Of a DNA stretch of 64,000 nt, positions 24,893-35,434 are shown in pieces; within the stretch, counting starts at the first letter, position 1; each line of letters opens with the position of its first letter. The notes beneath the pieces are model-generated. The model did not search any database. It saw only the letters and a list, made by a program, of their open reading frames with translations, and was not told the DNA's origin. Source of the DNA: Pseudomonas sp. C1C7 (GTDB lineage: Bacteria > Pseudomonadota > Gammaproteobacteria > Pseudomonadales > Pseudomonadaceae); NCBI RefSeq assembly GCF_013359595.1, contig NZ_JABFMP010000015.1, positions 65,727 through 129,726 on the forward strand. The letters run 5' to 3'. The translations under genes and the position numbers were made by a program.

Positions 24893-25216
24893 ATGACGCT
24901 GCTTTCTGTTTCTCATCGACGCGCCAGCACTCGGCTGGCGCTTGTGCTTCTGGCGGTTTGCTCCGTGGCGATGGCCCGCGATCTCGATCAGGACGAGGCC
25001 CTGCGCCTGCGTCAGCAAGGCGTGATCCTGCCGCTGGAGCAGGTGCTGCATCAGGCGCTGGAGCGTTATCCGGGGGCCAAGCTGCTGGAAGTCGAGCTTG
25101 AGGAGAAACACCACGTCTACATTTATGAAGTCGAACTGCTGACCACCGAAGGTGTGGTCCGCGAGATCGATGTCGAGGCCGCCACCGGCCGGCTGCTCAA
25201 AGACAAGGAAGATTGA
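24893..25216 (+). CDS. PepSY-domain periplasmic protein
   Basis: This is a 107-residue protein with a signal peptide (cleavage near VAMARD, about residue 27) and one PepSY domain (LEQVLHQALERYPGAKLLEV through VREIDVEAATGRLLKDKED). PepSY domains are often inhibitors of proteases or ligands for sensors. The stop is three bases before the response-regulator start, so it belongs to the same operon and may modulate the kinase or be its output. The ATG at 24893 has only a weak ribosome site. Confidence 0.85.
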   Translation: MTLLSVSHRRASTRLALVLLAVCSVAMARDLDQDEALRLRQQGVILPLEQVLHQALERYPGAKLLEVELEEKHHVYIYEVELLTTEGVVREIDVEAATGRLLKDKED

Positions 25217-25219
25217 CCG

Positions 25220-25888
25220 ATGCGTTTGCTCCTGGTGGAAGACCATGTGCCCCTGGCCGATGAATTGCTGGCGGGCCTCAATCGCCAAGGCTACGCCGTG
25301 GACTGGCTGGCTGACGGTCGCGACGCGGTGTATCAGGGCAGCAGCGAGCCCTACGACCTGATCATCCTCGACCTGGGCCTGCCCGGCCTGCCGGGGCTCG
25401 AAGTGCTGGCCCAGTGGCGTGCGGGCGGGCTGACGACGCCGGTGCTGATCCTCACCGCTCGCGACTCCTGGGCCGAGCGCATCGAAGGCCTCAAGGCCGG
25501 CGCCGACGATTACCTGGCCAAGCCGTTTCACCCCGAAGAACTGCACCTGCGCATCCAGGGCCTGTTGCGCCGCGCCCATGGCCAGGTCAACCAGCCCACG
25601 CTCCAGGCGGCCGGCCTGCATCTGGATGAAGGTCGCCAGTGCGTGATTCGCGACGGCGCGGAGATCCAGCTGACCGCCGCCGAGTTCCGCCTGTTGCGTT
25701 ATTTCATGCTCCACCCCGAGCAGATCCTGTCCAAGACCCACCTCGCCGAACACCTTTACGACGGCGAGACCGAGCGCGATTCCAACGTGCTGGAAGTCCA
25801 CGTCAATCACCTGCGGCGCAAACTGGGGCGCAGCGTGATCGAGACCCGACGTGGCCAGGGTTACCTGTTCGGCGGGCAAGCCCGGTGA
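25220..25888 (+). CDS. OmpR-family response regulator
   Basis: This is a 222-residue two-component regulator. The receiver domain has the acidic pair (LLLVEDH), phospho-acceptor Asp51 in IILDLGLPG, and Lys in [10 protein letters not shown]. The C-terminal winged helix is of the OmpR/PhoB type ([38 protein letters not shown]). Its last four bases overlap the kinase start. It is closest in style to QseB/PmrA regulators; the actual target genes are not visible. Confidence 0.92.
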   Translation: MRLLLVEDHVPLADELLAGLNRQGYAVDWLADGRDAVYQGSSEPYDLIILDLGLPGLPGLEVLAQWRAGGLTTPVLILTARDSWAERIEGLKAGADDYLAKPFHPEELHLRIQGLLRRAHGQVNQPTLQAAGLHLDEGRQCVIRDGAEIQLTAAEFRLLRYFMLHPEQILSKTHLAEHLYDGETERDSNVLEVHVNHLRRKLGRSVIETRRGQGYLFGGQAR

Positions 25889-27201
25889 GGTCGATCCAGC
25901 GCCGCTTGAGCCTGGGCCTGATCAGCGTGATGGTGGTGGTCGGCCTGATCCTGGCGCAGACCAGCCTGTGGCTGTTCGAAATGGGTCTGCAACGCTATCT
26001 CGAATCCGGATTGCGCAACGACAGCGAGAACCTGCTGGTGGCGTTGGTACGCGGTCCCGAGGGTCTGCAACTGGATGAGCGTCTGCTGTCGCCGGCCTAT
26101 CAGCGACCGTTTTCCGGCCATTACTTCCGCATCGATTTCGCCGACAGCCACTGGCGCTCCCGCTCGCTCTGGGACCAGGAACTGCCGCGACTGGAACGGC
26201 CGGGGCTGCACAGCAACCTGCAACTGGGCCCGGAAGGCCAGCAGCTGCTGGTACTGCGTTCCGATTACCGGCGCTTGGGCCAGTCGATTTCCATCAGCGT
26301 CGCCCAGGACTACACCCCCGTCAGCGAAAGCTTCCGGCGCATGCGCCAGGTCGGCATCGGCCTGGGGCTGGCGGGTCTGTTGCTGATCCTGCTGCTGCAA
26401 AGGCTCACCGTGCGCCGCGCCTTGCGCCCGCTGGAGAAAGCCCGGGAACAGATCGCCCAGTTGCAGCAGGGGCAGCGCTCGCAACTCGATGACCAGGTGC
26501 CGGTGGAACTGGAACCGCTGGTGGCGCAGATCAACCATTTGCTGGCCCACACCGAAGACAGCCTCAAGCGCTCGCGCAATGCCCTGGGCAACCTCGGGCA
26601 CGCCCTGAAAACCCCGCTGGCGGTGCTGTTGAGCCTGGCCTCCAGCGAGCAGCTGGACGGGCATCCGCAACTGCGCAAGATCCTCAAGACCCAGCTTGAG
26701 CAGGTCCAGCAGCGCCTCAACCGCGAGCTCAACCGCGCGCGCTTGTCCGGCGACGCGCTGCCGGGGGCGCTGTTCGACTGCGATGCCGAACTGCCGGGCC
26801 TGCTGGCGACCCTGAACATGATCCACGGCGACCACCTGGACCTGAGCTACCGCTGCCCGGCGGGCCTGCAGTTGCCCTGGGATCGCGAGGACCTGCTGGA
26901 ACTGCTCGGCAACCTGCTGGACAACGCCTGCAAGTGGGCGGATGCCGAAGTGCGGTTGAGTGTGGTGGAGAGCGAGCAGGGGTTCGAGCTGAGTGTCGAG
27001 GACGACGGGCCGGGGATTCCCGAGGATCGCCGGGATCTGGTGCTCAGCCGGGGGACCCGCTTGGATGAGCAGACCGATGGGCATGGACTGGGGTTGGGGA
27101 TCGTGCGGGATATTGTCGATAGCTGGGGTGGGGTGTTGGGTTTGCGCGAGAGTGAGTGGGGTGGGTTGAAGGTGGTGATCGAACTGCCCAAGCGCATCTG
27201 A
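25885..27201 (+). CDS. Sensor histidine kinase
   Basis: This is a 438-residue membrane kinase starting at GTG 25885, inside the regulator's stop codon. Two membrane segments (about 9-30 and 155-172) bracket a periplasmic sensor of about 120 residues. A HAMP-like linker follows, then the phospho-acceptor His239 in [13 protein letters not shown]. The ATP-binding domain has the N box ([10 protein letters not shown]), DDGPGIP and [11 protein letters not shown]. With the PepSY protein it forms a three-gene envelope-sensing system. Confidence 0.92.
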   Translation: MRSIQRRLSLGLISVMVVVGLILAQTSLWLFEMGLQRYLESGLRNDSENLLVALVRGPEGLQLDERLLSPAYQRPFSGHYFRIDFADSHWRSRSLWDQELPRLERPGLHSNLQLGPEGQQLLVLRSDYRRLGQSISISVAQDYTPVSESFRRMRQVGIGLGLAGLLLILLLQRLTVRRALRPLEKAREQIAQLQQGQRSQLDDQVPVELEPLVAQINHLLAHTEDSLKRSRNALGNLGHALKTPLAVLLSLASSEQLDGHPQLRKILKTQLEQVQQRLNRELNRARLSGDALPGALFDCDAELPGLLATLNMIHGDHLDLSYRCPAGLQLPWDREDLLELLGNLLDNACKWADAEVRLSVVESEQGFELSVEDDGPGIPEDRRDLVLSRGTRLDEQTDGHGLGLGIVRDIVDSWGGVLGLRESEWGGLKVVIELPKRI

Positions 27202-27233
27202 AGCCGATCGCAAAGACCTTGTAACCACATAAC

Positions 27234-27339
27234 CTGTGGGAGCGGGCTTGCCCGCGATTGCGATCTGACAGTCACCGCGATGTTGAATGTACCGCCGCCA
27301 TCGCGGCGGTGCGACGATTCGACAAGCCCGCTCCCACAA
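27234..27339. repeat. REP-like inverted pair
   Basis: CTGTGGGAGCGGGCTTGCCC and its inverse GACAAGCCCGCTCCCACA flank a second palindrome (CCGCCATCGCGGCGG). It lies between the convergent kinase and MHS transporter genes. Confidence 0.85.
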
Positions 27340-27380
27340 GGATTGGGTGTTCCTTGAGGGAGTGGGCAGCCTTCTGGCCC

Positions 27381-29057
27381 TCAGGTGTGATGAATCTCCC
27401 TATCCTTGGTCTCCGGCATGAAGAAGATCCCCAGCACCGCCGTCATCACCGCAATCACGATCGGGTACCACAGCCCGTAGTAGATATCCCCGGTCGCCGC
27501 GACCATGGCGAAGGCCACGGTCGGCAGGAAGCCGCCGAACCAGCCGTTGCCGATGTGGTAGGGCAGGGACATCGAGGTGTAGCGGATGCGCGCCGGGAAC
27601 AGTTCCACCAGCCAGGCGGCGATCGGGCCGTAGACCATGGTCACGTAGATCACCAGGATCGTCAGCAGCAACAGCACCATCGGGTAGTTGGTCTTGGCCG
27701 GGTCCGCCTTCTCGGGGTAACCGGCTTCTTTCAGGTTGGTGGCCAGGGAAGCGGTGAAGGCATCGTTGCGGGTCTTGAAGTCGGCCGCCGGCATGCCGGT
27801 GCCCTCGAAACTCTCGACCACCCGGTCGCCGATCCGCACCTGCGCCACGGTCCCGGGCTCGGCCTTCACGTTCTCATAAGGGATGGCCCGCTTGGCCAAT
27901 ACAGTTTTGGCCAGATCGCAGGAACTGGTGAATTTGGCCTTGCCCACCGGGTCGAACTGGAACGAGCACTGGCCGGGATCGGCAATCACCGTGACCGGGT
28001 TCTTCTCCTGGGCGACGAACACATCGGGGTTACCGTACTGAGTCAGCGCGTGGAAGATCGGGAAGTAGGTGACCGCCGCCAGGATGCAGCCGGCCATGAT
28101 GATGCCCTTGCGGCCGATGCGGTCGGACAGGCTGCCGAAGATCACGAAGAACGGTGTGCCGATCAGCAGCGAGCCGGCGATCAGCAGGTTGGCGGTCTGC
28201 GGGTCGATCTTCAGGGTCTGCAACAGGAAGAACAGCGCGTAGAACTGCCCGGTGTACCAGACCACCGCCTGGCCCGCGGTGCCGCCGAGCAGCGCCATGA
28301 TGACGATTTTCAGGTTGTCCCAGCGGGCGAAGGATTCGGTCAGCGGCGCCTTGGAGGCCTTGCCTTCGGCCTTCATTTTCATGAACACCGGCGACTCGTT
28401 CAGCTGCAGACGAATGTAGACCGAGATCGCCAGCAGCAGGATCGACAGCAGGAACGGAATCCGCCAGCCCCAGGCTTCGAAGGCCTCGGTGCCCAGCGCG
28501 GTGCGGCAGGCGAGGATCACCAGCAGCGACAGAAACAGGCCGAGGGTCGCGGTGGTCTGAATCCACGAGGTGAAGTAACCGCGTTTGCCCTTCGGCGCAT
28601 GTTCGGCCACGTAGGTCGCCGCACCGCCGTACTCACCACCGAGGGCCAAACCTTGCAGTAGCCGCAGGGTGATCAGGATGATCGGCGCCGCGACGCCAAT
28701 GGTCGCGTACCCGGGCAGGAAACCCACGATCGCCGTCGACACGCCCATGATCACGATGGTGATGAGGAAGGTGTGCTTGCGCCCGATCATGTCGCCCAGC
28801 CGGCCGAACACGATCGCGCCGAATGGGCGCACCGCGAAACCGGCGGCAAAGGCGAGCAGGGCGAAGATGAAGGAGGTGGTTTCATTGACGCCGGCAAAGA
28901 AGTGCTTGGCGATGATCGCGGCCAGGGAGCCGTACAGATAGAAGTCGTACCATTCGAACACAGTGCCCAACGAGGACGCGAAAATGACCTTTCGCTCCTC
29001 CCGGGTGACCCCGTGGTTGGGCGCGCTGCCCATGGTGGTGCCGCTGATTGTCGCCAT
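27381..29057 (-). CDS. MHS-family MFS transporter with large extra loop
   Basis: This is a 558-residue metabolite:H+ symporter of the ShiA/ProP/KgtP group (FEWYDFYLYGSLAAIIA, GRLGDMIGRKHTF and the LALGGEYGGAATYVAEHAPKG signature). Typical members have 430-450 residues. Here about 115 hydrophilic residues (roughly 341-458), with two cysteines (Cys364 and Cys380), are inserted before the last membrane helices. Substrate is probably a small organic acid or betaine-like compound; it cannot be fixed from sequence. The ATG at 29057 follows GGAGAAAACTC. Confidence 0.88.
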   Translation of the reverse strand: MATISGTTMGSAPNHGVTREERKVIFASSLGTVFEWYDFYLYGSLAAIIAKHFFAGVNETTSFIFALLAFAAGFAVRPFGAIVFGRLGDMIGRKHTFLITIVIMGVSTAIVGFLPGYATIGVAAPIILITLRLLQGLALGGEYGGAATYVAEHAPKGKRGYFTSWIQTTATLGLFLSLLVILACRTALGTEAFEAWGWRIPFLLSILLLAISVYIRLQLNESPVFMKMKAEGKASKAPLTESFARWDNLKIVIMALLGGTAGQAVVWYTGQFYALFFLLQTLKIDPQTANLLIAGSLLIGTPFFVIFGSLSDRIGRKGIIMAGCILAAVTYFPIFHALTQYGNPDVFVAQEKNPVTVIADPGQCSFQFDPVGKAKFTSSCDLAKTVLAKRAIPYENVKAEPGTVAQVRIGDRVVESFEGTGMPAADFKTRNDAFTASLATNLKEAGYPEKADPAKTNYPMVLLLLTILVIYVTMVYGPIAAWLVELFPARIRYTSMSLPYHIGNGWFGGFLPTVAFAMVAATGDIYYGLWYPIVIAVMTAVLGIFFMPETKDREIHHT

Positions 29058-29245
29058 GAGTTTTCTCCGTTTTTCTTGTTGTAGGCCGGAGCACCTCTCA
29101 ATTGTTGCCGTACCCGGGCCATGGGAACTGCGCGAAACGTGGACACGAACAGACGGCCTCGCATTGCTGCAAGGTCTCTAGAAGCATAATCGTGATTGCG
29201 CAGATATCCACTCGCCATCATTCGGCTGGCCGGGAGACCTTAACG

Positions 29246-29271
29246 GTAGGAGCGAGCAAGCTCGCTCCTAC
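29246..29271. repeat. REP-like perfect palindrome
   Basis: GTAGGAGCGAG and CTCGCTCCTAC are exact inverse copies around CAAG. It lies between the MHS transporter promoter and the end of the first chemoreceptor. Confidence 0.8.
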
Positions 29272-29292
29272 AGGGGGCGGGTGTTGCGGGGA

Positions 29293-31440
29293 TCAGACCC
29301 GGAACTGATCCATCAGGCTCTGCTGATGGTTGGCCAGGCAGTTGAGCGACTGGCTCACCCGCGCCGATTCATTGGCCTGGCCCGACAGCGATTCGGTCAC
29401 GTCGCGAATGGTCGCCACGTTGTTGTTGATCTCCTCGGCCACCGCGCTCTGTTCCTCCGCGGCGCTGGCGATCTGCAGGTTCATGTCGCTGATCACCGTC
29501 ACCGCCTCGCCGATCTGGCGCAACGCGGTCACGGCCTGGCTGACCTGTTCGACGCTGCCCTGGGCCTGACGATGGCTGTTGCCCATCGAACCCACCACTT
29601 CCTGAGTGCCGCTCTGCAACTGCTCGATCACCAGCCGGGTTTCCTCCACCGACTGCTGAGTGCGCTGGGCCAGGTTGCGCACCTCGTCGGCCACCACCGC
29701 AAAACCGCGTCCGGCCTCACCGGCACGGGCGGCTTCGATCGCCGCGTTGAGCGCCAGCAGGTTGGTCTGCTCGGCAATGGCGCGGATCACTTCCAGCACC
29801 GAACCGATCTTCTCGCTGTTGGCGGCCAGGCCTTCGACCTGCGCCATCGCCGCGCTCATGTCGGCGGCCAGATGATCGATGCTCGCGGTGGTGCGGTCGA
29901 TCACGGTCAGGCCCTGGCGGGTCGCCTGATCGGCATCCCGCGCGGCCTGGGCCGCTTGCGCCGCGCTGCGGGCCACGTCCTGGGCGGTGGCGCTCATTTC
30001 GTGGGACGCCGTGGCGACCTGATCCACCTGACGATATTGCTGCTCCATGCCGGCGCTGGTCTGGGTGGCGATGGCCGAGGACTGATCGGCGGTGCCGCGG
30101 GCGTCCTGCACCGAACGCTTCACCTCGGCAATGATCGGTTGCAGCTTGTCGAGGAAACGGTTGAACCAGCCGGCCAGCTGGCCCAGTTCGTCCTGCTTGT
30201 CGTAGGCCAGGCGGCGGGTCAGGTCGCCTTCGCCGCTGGCGATGTCTTCGAGCATGTGCGCCACGCCGAGGATCGGCTTGGTGACGCTGCGCGCCATCAG
30301 CCACACCAGCAGCAGGCCGATCAACGCGGCCAGCACGCCCAGGCCGAGTTCGGTCAGGGTCCCGGCGGTATTGCTGTCATCCAGTTGTTTTTTCAGCGCT
30401 TCGGCGGGGCCGACCAGGACTTTTTCCGGCACATCGAGCAACACGCCCCAGGTCTTGCCACCCGGAATCGGCTGGAACGGCGCCAGCACCTTGAGCTTTT
30501 CCTCGCTGTGCAGGCTGGTGGTGTTGCTGATGCCGGCGAGCATGCGCATCAGTTCGCCGCCGTTGCGCGGGTCCACTGCTTCCAGGCGCTGGCTGAGCTT
30601 GCCGACGTCCGGGCTGTAGCCGGCGAGCAGGCCGGCGGGGCTGATGATGCTGACGCTGGTCTGGCCGTCGTAGAGCTTCTTGCTCGCGCTCTGGCTGAGG
30701 GCCTGCAGACTGTTGAGGTTAATGTCCACCGACAGCGACGCGATGACCTTGCCATTGAGCATCAGCGGGAAAACGATGCTGGTCATCAGCACGTTCTGGC
30801 CGTCGATCACATAGAAGTAGGGCTCGATCACGCAGGGCTTGAGGGTTGCGCGCGGGCAGGTGAACCAGGCGTTGGCCGCCTCGCCGCTGGGGCCGGTGCT
30901 GGTGTCGGCGATGTCCTTTTCCGGCAGCGGCATGGAGGTCAGCTTGCCCGGGGTCGGTTGCGACCAGTACAGGGCGAAACGGCCCTTTTCATTGCTGCCG
31001 ATCTCGCCTTGGTCAGCGAACAACTCGTCCTTGCCGTCCAGTGCGTTGGGTTCGAACACCAGGGACAGGCCGAGCAGTTCCGGGTTGGCTTGTAACGCGG
31101 ATTTGACCTGGCGCGTCAGGTCTTCGCGCAAGTCGAAGGCATCGAGAAAGCGCTTCTCGGCCTGATCGCGCAGGAACAGCACCTGCCGCGAGAAGCCGTG
31201 GCCGTACTGATAGGCATCCATGAACTGCTGGCGAATGTTCAGCGACTGGTTCTCGCCCTGGGACTCGATCCGCGCCTGCGCTGCTTCGTTCAGCATCTCC
31301 ATGCTCGAGGCTTTCACCAGCTGGGAGCTGTGCTCCATGCGATACAGCGAAAGCCCGACCAGCAAGGTCACGACCCCCGCCAGGCAAAGCCCGGCCAGCA
31401 GGGTGATTTTCCATTGGATGGAAAGTTGTCTGAGCGACAT
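29293..31440 (-). CDS. Methyl-accepting chemotaxis protein, large periplasmic sensor
   Basis: This is a 715-residue chemoreceptor. A first membrane segment (about 10-30) and a second (about 370-392) enclose some 340 periplasmic residues in a double-Cache style ([20 protein letters not shown] and [16 protein letters not shown] are typical strands). HAMP follows, then the signalling hairpin with the invariant tip [19 protein letters not shown] and the [11 protein letters not shown] stretch. There is no C-terminal NWETF-like tail. The ligand is unknown. The gene is divergent from the Na+/H+ antiporter-family gene, which could transport a related compound. Confidence 0.93.
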   Translation of the reverse strand: MSLRQLSIQWKITLLAGLCLAGVVTLLVGLSLYRMEHSSQLVKASSMEMLNEAAQARIESQGENQSLNIRQQFMDAYQYGHGFSRQVLFLRDQAEKRFLDAFDLREDLTRQVKSALQANPELLGLSLVFEPNALDGKDELFADQGEIGSNEKGRFALYWSQPTPGKLTSMPLPEKDIADTSTGPSGEAANAWFTCPRATLKPCVIEPYFYVIDGQNVLMTSIVFPLMLNGKVIASLSVDINLNSLQALSQSASKKLYDGQTSVSIISPAGLLAGYSPDVGKLSQRLEAVDPRNGGELMRMLAGISNTTSLHSEEKLKVLAPFQPIPGGKTWGVLLDVPEKVLVGPAEALKKQLDDSNTAGTLTELGLGVLAALIGLLLVWLMARSVTKPILGVAHMLEDIASGEGDLTRRLAYDKQDELGQLAGWFNRFLDKLQPIIAEVKRSVQDARGTADQSSAIATQTSAGMEQQYRQVDQVATASHEMSATAQDVARSAAQAAQAARDADQATRQGLTVIDRTTASIDHLAADMSAAMAQVEGLAANSEKIGSVLEVIRAIAEQTNLLALNAAIEAARAGEAGRGFAVVADEVRNLAQRTQQSVEETRLVIEQLQSGTQEVVGSMGNSHRQAQGSVEQVSQAVTALRQIGEAVTVISDMNLQIASAAEEQSAVAEEINNNVATIRDVTESLSGQANESARVSQSLNCLANHQQSLMDQFRV

Positions 31441-31825
31441 GGAGACGTCCTTATTCGATAAATATCTGAGACTTTGCAGGTTAGCGGCAGGATTTTGGCT
31501 TTCTTTATTCCGTCTATCGGGCGCGGCGCGGTCTTTTGTTGGTGAATGGATTCACCTGTGGAATACAGCTTATTGAGGAACAAGGTCCATGTAGCAGCTG
31601 GCGAAGCCTGCGTCCGGCTGCTACAGGGATCGCGTTTCGCCTGAACTGGCTGGGATCACATGCAGTTACATATGCCGCTTCAGCGACAACTTGCCGCTTG
31701 AGGCTTGCAGCTTGCCGCTGCTTCCTTCACAGTGCGCGCCCTCTAATAAAACCCATCCCTGAATCCGCCGGCGGCTCATCGCAGACTGCCGGATGGAGTC
31801 TTTTCGTTTGTCTTGAGGTAATGAA
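31441..31825. other. Intergenic region with repeats, MCP / antiporter
   Basis: These 385 bases between divergent genes contain a REP-like unit at 31591-31626 and a short tandem of 7-base words (CTTGCCG, CTTGAGG, CTTGCAG, CTTGCCG) at about 31690-31717. No coding frame was accepted. Promoters for both genes must lie here, but none stands out clearly. Confidence 0.6.
31591..31626. repeat. REP-like unit
   Basis: GTAGCAGCTGGCGAAGCCTG facing CGTCCGGCTGCTACAG. It is the same subtype as 18236-18273 in opposite orientation. Confidence 0.75.
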
Positions 31826-33142
31826 ATGAATGCAGTGATTGCCGCGGTCGGCATCATGCTGGTTCTCAGCCTGTCGCGCGTGCACGTGGTCATCGCGTTG
31901 ATCGTCGGTGCGCTGGTGGGCGGGTTGACCGGGGGGCTGGGCATCGAGGCGACGCTCAAGGCCTTCAACAGCGGCCTGGGCGGTGGCGCGACGGTGGCGT
32001 TGTCCTATGCCTTGCTCGGCGCCTTCGCCGTGGCCATCGCCAAGTCCGGCCTGGCCCACGCCCTGGCCGACAAGGCGCTGGCGCTGGTCGATCGCCAGCA
32101 CACCACGGGCGGCGGTCAGGTCAAATGGCTGCTGATCGGCCTGCTGTGGGTGGTGGCCATCGCCTCGCAGAACATTCTGCCGATACATATCGCCTTTATT
32201 CCGCTGCTGGTGCCGCCGCTTTTATACGTGCTGACCAAACTGCAACTGGACCGCCGGCTGATCGCCTGCGTCATCACCTTCGGCCTGATCACCCCCTACA
32301 TGTTCCTGCCGGTGGGTTTCGGCAACATCTTCCTCAATGAAATCCTGCTGGCCAACGTGGCCCGTAGCGGCGTGGACATCGCTGGCATCAATGTGACCCA
32401 CGCCATGGGCATTCCGGCGCTGGGCATGCTGATCGGGCTTGGGGTGGCGTTTATCAGCTACCGCAAAAAGCGTGTGTACGACCTGGCGAAGATCGAGCAG
32501 GTCGAACAGGTGGCGGTGCAATACAACCCGTTGAGCCTGATGGTGGCGCTGCTGGCCATCGCCGCGGCGTTCATCGTGCAACTGCTGCTGGACTCGATGA
32601 TCATCGGCGCGCTGGCGGGCTTCCTGATCTTCTCCCTGTCGGGCATCGTCAAATGGCGCGACACCGATGACCTGTTCACCGAAGGCATGAAGATGATGGC
32701 GATGATCGGCTTCATCATGATCGCCGCCTCCGGTTTCGGTGAGGTGATCAAGGCCACGGGTGAGGTGCAGACGCTGGTGGAAGCCTCGGCGGCGTGGATC
32801 GGCCACAGCAAGGCCGTCGGCGCGCTGTTGATGCTGCTGGTGGGATTGCTGGTGACCATGGGCATCGGCTCGTCGTTTTCCACGGTGCCGATCCTGGCGG
32901 TGATTTTCGTGCCGCTGTGTGTGCAGCTGGGCTTCAGCCCGATCGCCATCGTGTGCATCGTCGGCACTGCAGGCGCCCTGGGCGACGCCGGTTCGCCAGC
33001 CTCGGACTCGACCCTGGGCCCGACCTCCGGCCTGAACATCGATGGACAGCATCACCACATCTGGGACACCGTGGTGCCGACGTTCCTGCATTACAACTTG
33101 CCATTGCTGGCGTTCGGGTGGCTGGCGGCGATGGTGCTTTGA
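31826..33142 (+). CDS. Na+/H+ antiporter-family membrane carrier
   Basis: This is a 438-residue inner-membrane protein with about twelve hydrophobic segments, of the ion-transporter superfamily branch annotated as the Na+/H+ antiporter family (YuiF/NhaC-like). Recognisable stretches are [38 protein letters not shown] and [20 protein letters not shown]. It may exchange an organic substrate rather than Na+. The ATG at 31826 follows TTGAGGT. It is flanked by two chemoreceptors. Confidence 0.85.
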   Translation: MNAVIAAVGIMLVLSLSRVHVVIALIVGALVGGLTGGLGIEATLKAFNSGLGGGATVALSYALLGAFAVAIAKSGLAHALADKALALVDRQHTTGGGQVKWLLIGLLWVVAIASQNILPIHIAFIPLLVPPLLYVLTKLQLDRRLIACVITFGLITPYMFLPVGFGNIFLNEILLANVARSGVDIAGINVTHAMGIPALGMLIGLGVAFISYRKKRVYDLAKIEQVEQVAVQYNPLSLMVALLAIAAAFIVQLLLDSMIIGALAGFLIFSLSGIVKWRDTDDLFTEGMKMMAMIGFIMIAASGFGEVIKATGEVQTLVEASAAWIGHSKAVGALLMLLVGLLVTMGIGSSFSTVPILAVIFVPLCVQLGFSPIAIVCIVGTAGALGDAGSPASDSTLGPTSGLNIDGQHHHIWDTVVPTFLHYNLPLLAFGWLAAMVL

Positions 33143-33145
33143 TTT

Positions 33146-33220
33146 AAAGATCAAAAGATCGCAGCCTTCGGCAGCTCCTACACCGACCCTGTAGGAGCTG
33201 CCGAAGGCTGCGATCTTTTC
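33146..33220. repeat. REP-like inverted pair
   Basis: AAGATCAAAAGATCGCAGCC ... GGCAGCTCCTAC faces GTAGGAGCTGCCGAAGGCTG CGATCTTTT. On the plus strand it ends in TTTT and could terminate the antiporter transcript. Confidence 0.85.
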
Positions 33221-33294
33221 AGGGTGTTCAACTTTTGTTTCGGCGTGCCGTTAAAGCCTTTACCCACGCCAATAAAACCAAAAGAGTGAACGCC

Positions 33295-34977
33295 ATGCGC
33301 ATGAGCCTGAAGGCCAAAGTCCTGTCCCTTGCCGTACTCCCGGTGCTGCTCTTTGCGCTGGTCATCAGCCTGACCACATTGTTCATCCTGCAAGGCCAGG
33401 CCCGTCACGAAGTCGAACAGACCCGCGAACGCCTGCTCACCGACGCCAAGGCCACCCTGCAAAGCTACGTCGCCGTGGCCATGACCACCATCAAACCCCT
33501 GTACGACGCCGCCGCCCCTGGCGATGACGCCGCGCGGGCCCAGGCTATCAAGCTGCTGTCGAACATCGCATACGGCAAGGAAGGCTACTTCTTCGGCTAC
33601 GACTCGAACACCGTGCGCCTGTTCAAGGCCAACAGCCCCGAGGGCGTGGGTCAGAGCTTCAAGGACAACCGCGATCCCAACGGTGTCTACGTCAACCGCG
33701 ACCTGGTGAAGGTCGCCAAGGACGGCACCCACTACCTGCAATACAGCTCGCCGTTGCCGGGCAACAGCCAGGTGCTGGTGCCCAAGCTCGGTTACACCGA
33801 ATACCTGGCCAAGTGGGACATGGCGGTAGGTACCTCGGTCAACCTTGACGGCATCGAGGCGCAAGTGGCCGTGGTCGAAGCCAAAGTGCAGGAGCGCATG
33901 CAGGGCGTGGTGCTGAGCATCGTCGGTGTCGCGGTGGTGGTGCTGTTGCTGATCGCCGCCGCCGGGATGCTGCTGGCCAACACCATCCTGCGTCCGCTGA
34001 ACCTGATGAAAGCCAACCTCGACGACATCGCGGCGGGCGAGGGCGACCTGACCCGTCGCCTGAGCATCACCAGCCACGACGAACTGGGTGAGCTGGCCGG
34101 TTCCTTCAACCGTTTTGTCGACAAGATCCACGGACTTGTCCGCCAGATCACCGAAATGACCAGCCAACTGACCGCTCTTGTGCATCAGGTGTCCGATCAG
34201 GCCCAGCGTTCGGACCAGGCCATGGAGCGTCAGCGTCACGAGACCGATCAGGTGGCGACGGCCATCAACGAAATGTCCGCCGCCGCCCAGGAAGTGGCCA
34301 AGAGCGCGCAAAACGCCGCGGTCGCGGCGCAGCAGACCGACGAAGAAGGCCAGGCTGCCAAGCGCGTGGTGGCCGGCAGCATCGAGAAGATTCATGCGTT
34401 GGTGGATGACATTCGCAGCAGCGGCGTGTCCCTCGACAGCCTGCAAAAGGACGTGTCCTCGATTGTCAGCGTGCTCGGGGTGATTCGTTCGATTGCCGAA
34501 CAGACCAACCTGCTGGCGCTCAACGCCGCCATCGAAGCGGCCCGTGCCGGCGAGGCCGGGCGTGGTTTTGCGGTGGTGGCCGATGAAGTGCGCGCGCTGG
34601 CCAGCCGCACGCAGATCAGCACCCAGGAAATCCAGGGCATGATCGATCGCCTGCAGGCCGGCACCCAGTCGGCGGTCGAAGCCATGCGCCGCTCCAGCGA
34701 AGCCGGCGACGGCACCTCGGCCCAGGCCAACGAAGCCGGCGCGTCTCTGGACACCATGGCGCAGTTGATCGCCACCATCAACTCGATGAACGCCCAGATC
34801 GCCAGCGCCGCCGAAGAACAGACCGCCGTGGCCGAAGAGATCAACCGCAGCGTGCACCAGATCGCCGTCGCCGTGGACAACGTCGCCGACGAAACCCAAC
34901 AGGGTGCCCAAACCTCCCGCAGCCTGGCCGACCTGGGCCAGCGCCTGGGCGGCCTGGTGGGCCAGTTCCGCATCTAG
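33295..34977 (+). CDS. Methyl-accepting chemotaxis protein, single Cache sensor
   Basis: This is a 560-residue chemoreceptor. The N-terminal membrane segment (about 8-30) is followed by a roughly 165-residue single Cache (Cache_2) domain; its hallmark strands are [20 protein letters not shown] and [18 protein letters not shown] second membrane segment lies at about 205-227. HAMP follows, then the signalling domain with [19 protein letters not shown]. sCache receptors often bind short carboxylates; the ligand here is inferred only at that level. The start at 33295 (MRMSLKAK) is preferred to the upstream in-frame start at 33235. Confidence 0.92.
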   Translation: MRMSLKAKVLSLAVLPVLLFALVISLTTLFILQGQARHEVEQTRERLLTDAKATLQSYVAVAMTTIKPLYDAAAPGDDAARAQAIKLLSNIAYGKEGYFFGYDSNTVRLFKANSPEGVGQSFKDNRDPNGVYVNRDLVKVAKDGTHYLQYSSPLPGNSQVLVPKLGYTEYLAKWDMAVGTSVNLDGIEAQVAVVEAKVQERMQGVVLSIVGVAVVVLLLIAAAGMLLANTILRPLNLMKANLDDIAAGEGDLTRRLSITSHDELGELAGSFNRFVDKIHGLVRQITEMTSQLTALVHQVSDQAQRSDQAMERQRHETDQVATAINEMSAAAQEVAKSAQNAAVAAQQTDEEGQAAKRVVAGSIEKIHALVDDIRSSGVSLDSLQKDVSSIVSVLGVIRSIAEQTNLLALNAAIEAARAGEAGRGFAVVADEVRALASRTQISTQEIQGMIDRLQAGTQSAVEAMRRSSEAGDGTSAQANEAGASLDTMAQLIATINSMNAQIASAAEEQTAVAEEINRSVHQIAVAVDNVADETQQGAQTSRSLADLGQRLGGLVGQFRI

Positions 34978-34987
34978 CACTGCCTGA

Positions 34988-35015
34988 CCTGTGGGAGCGG
35001 GCTTGCTCCCACAGG
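34988..35015. repeat. REP-like short palindrome
   Basis: CCTGTGGGAGC and GCTCCCACAGG are exact inverse copies around GGGCTT. It lies 10 bases after the chemoreceptor stop and may serve as its terminator stem. Confidence 0.75.
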
Positions 35016-35027
35016 GTAAGGTGTGTG

Positions 35028-35195
35028 TCAGGGTCTATCCCAATACGGCACTTCACCGAAGCACTCCACAAAGAAATCAATCACCCTGCGCACCTTCACC
35101 GACAGCCGCCGGCTGCCCGGCCAGAGCACGCTGATCTGCTGCGGCTCGTATGTGTTCATGTATCGCAGCAGTAATCGTCCGGCCTGACCCGGTCT
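35028..35195 (-). pseudogene. 3' remnant of a LysR-family regulator gene
   Basis: The last 50 or so codons before the stop at 35028 read like the end of a LysR effector domain: LLLRYMNTYEPQQISVLWPG followed by SRRLSVKVRRVIDFFVE and a tryptophan-containing tail. Upstream of about 35195 neither this frame nor the neighbouring frames continue as a LysR protein, and the helix-turn-helix is missing. The gene was evidently truncated, with the break close to the structured element and DUF3077 gene on the other side. A GTG start at 35225 would give a 65-residue product, which is probably not functional. Confidence 0.65.
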
Positions 35196-35434
35196 TTTTC
35201 CGATGCGGCTGTAGGAATTGTTCACACAAGAACTCGTTATATCGGATGACGCCGAAGGACGTTGTAGGCAAACTCCGAATCTTGCGTTTGGGCACTTTGC
35301 CGCCTTGTTGCGTTTTTCTTCGACGGGCTAGTCTCGGCGCTCGCTGAGCAATCGGCGAGCGGGCTTGGAAACCCATCGAACACTAGTTTCAAAGGCGTCA
35401 TCTGCTCGATCGCATTGTTTGTGATATCGAGTCA

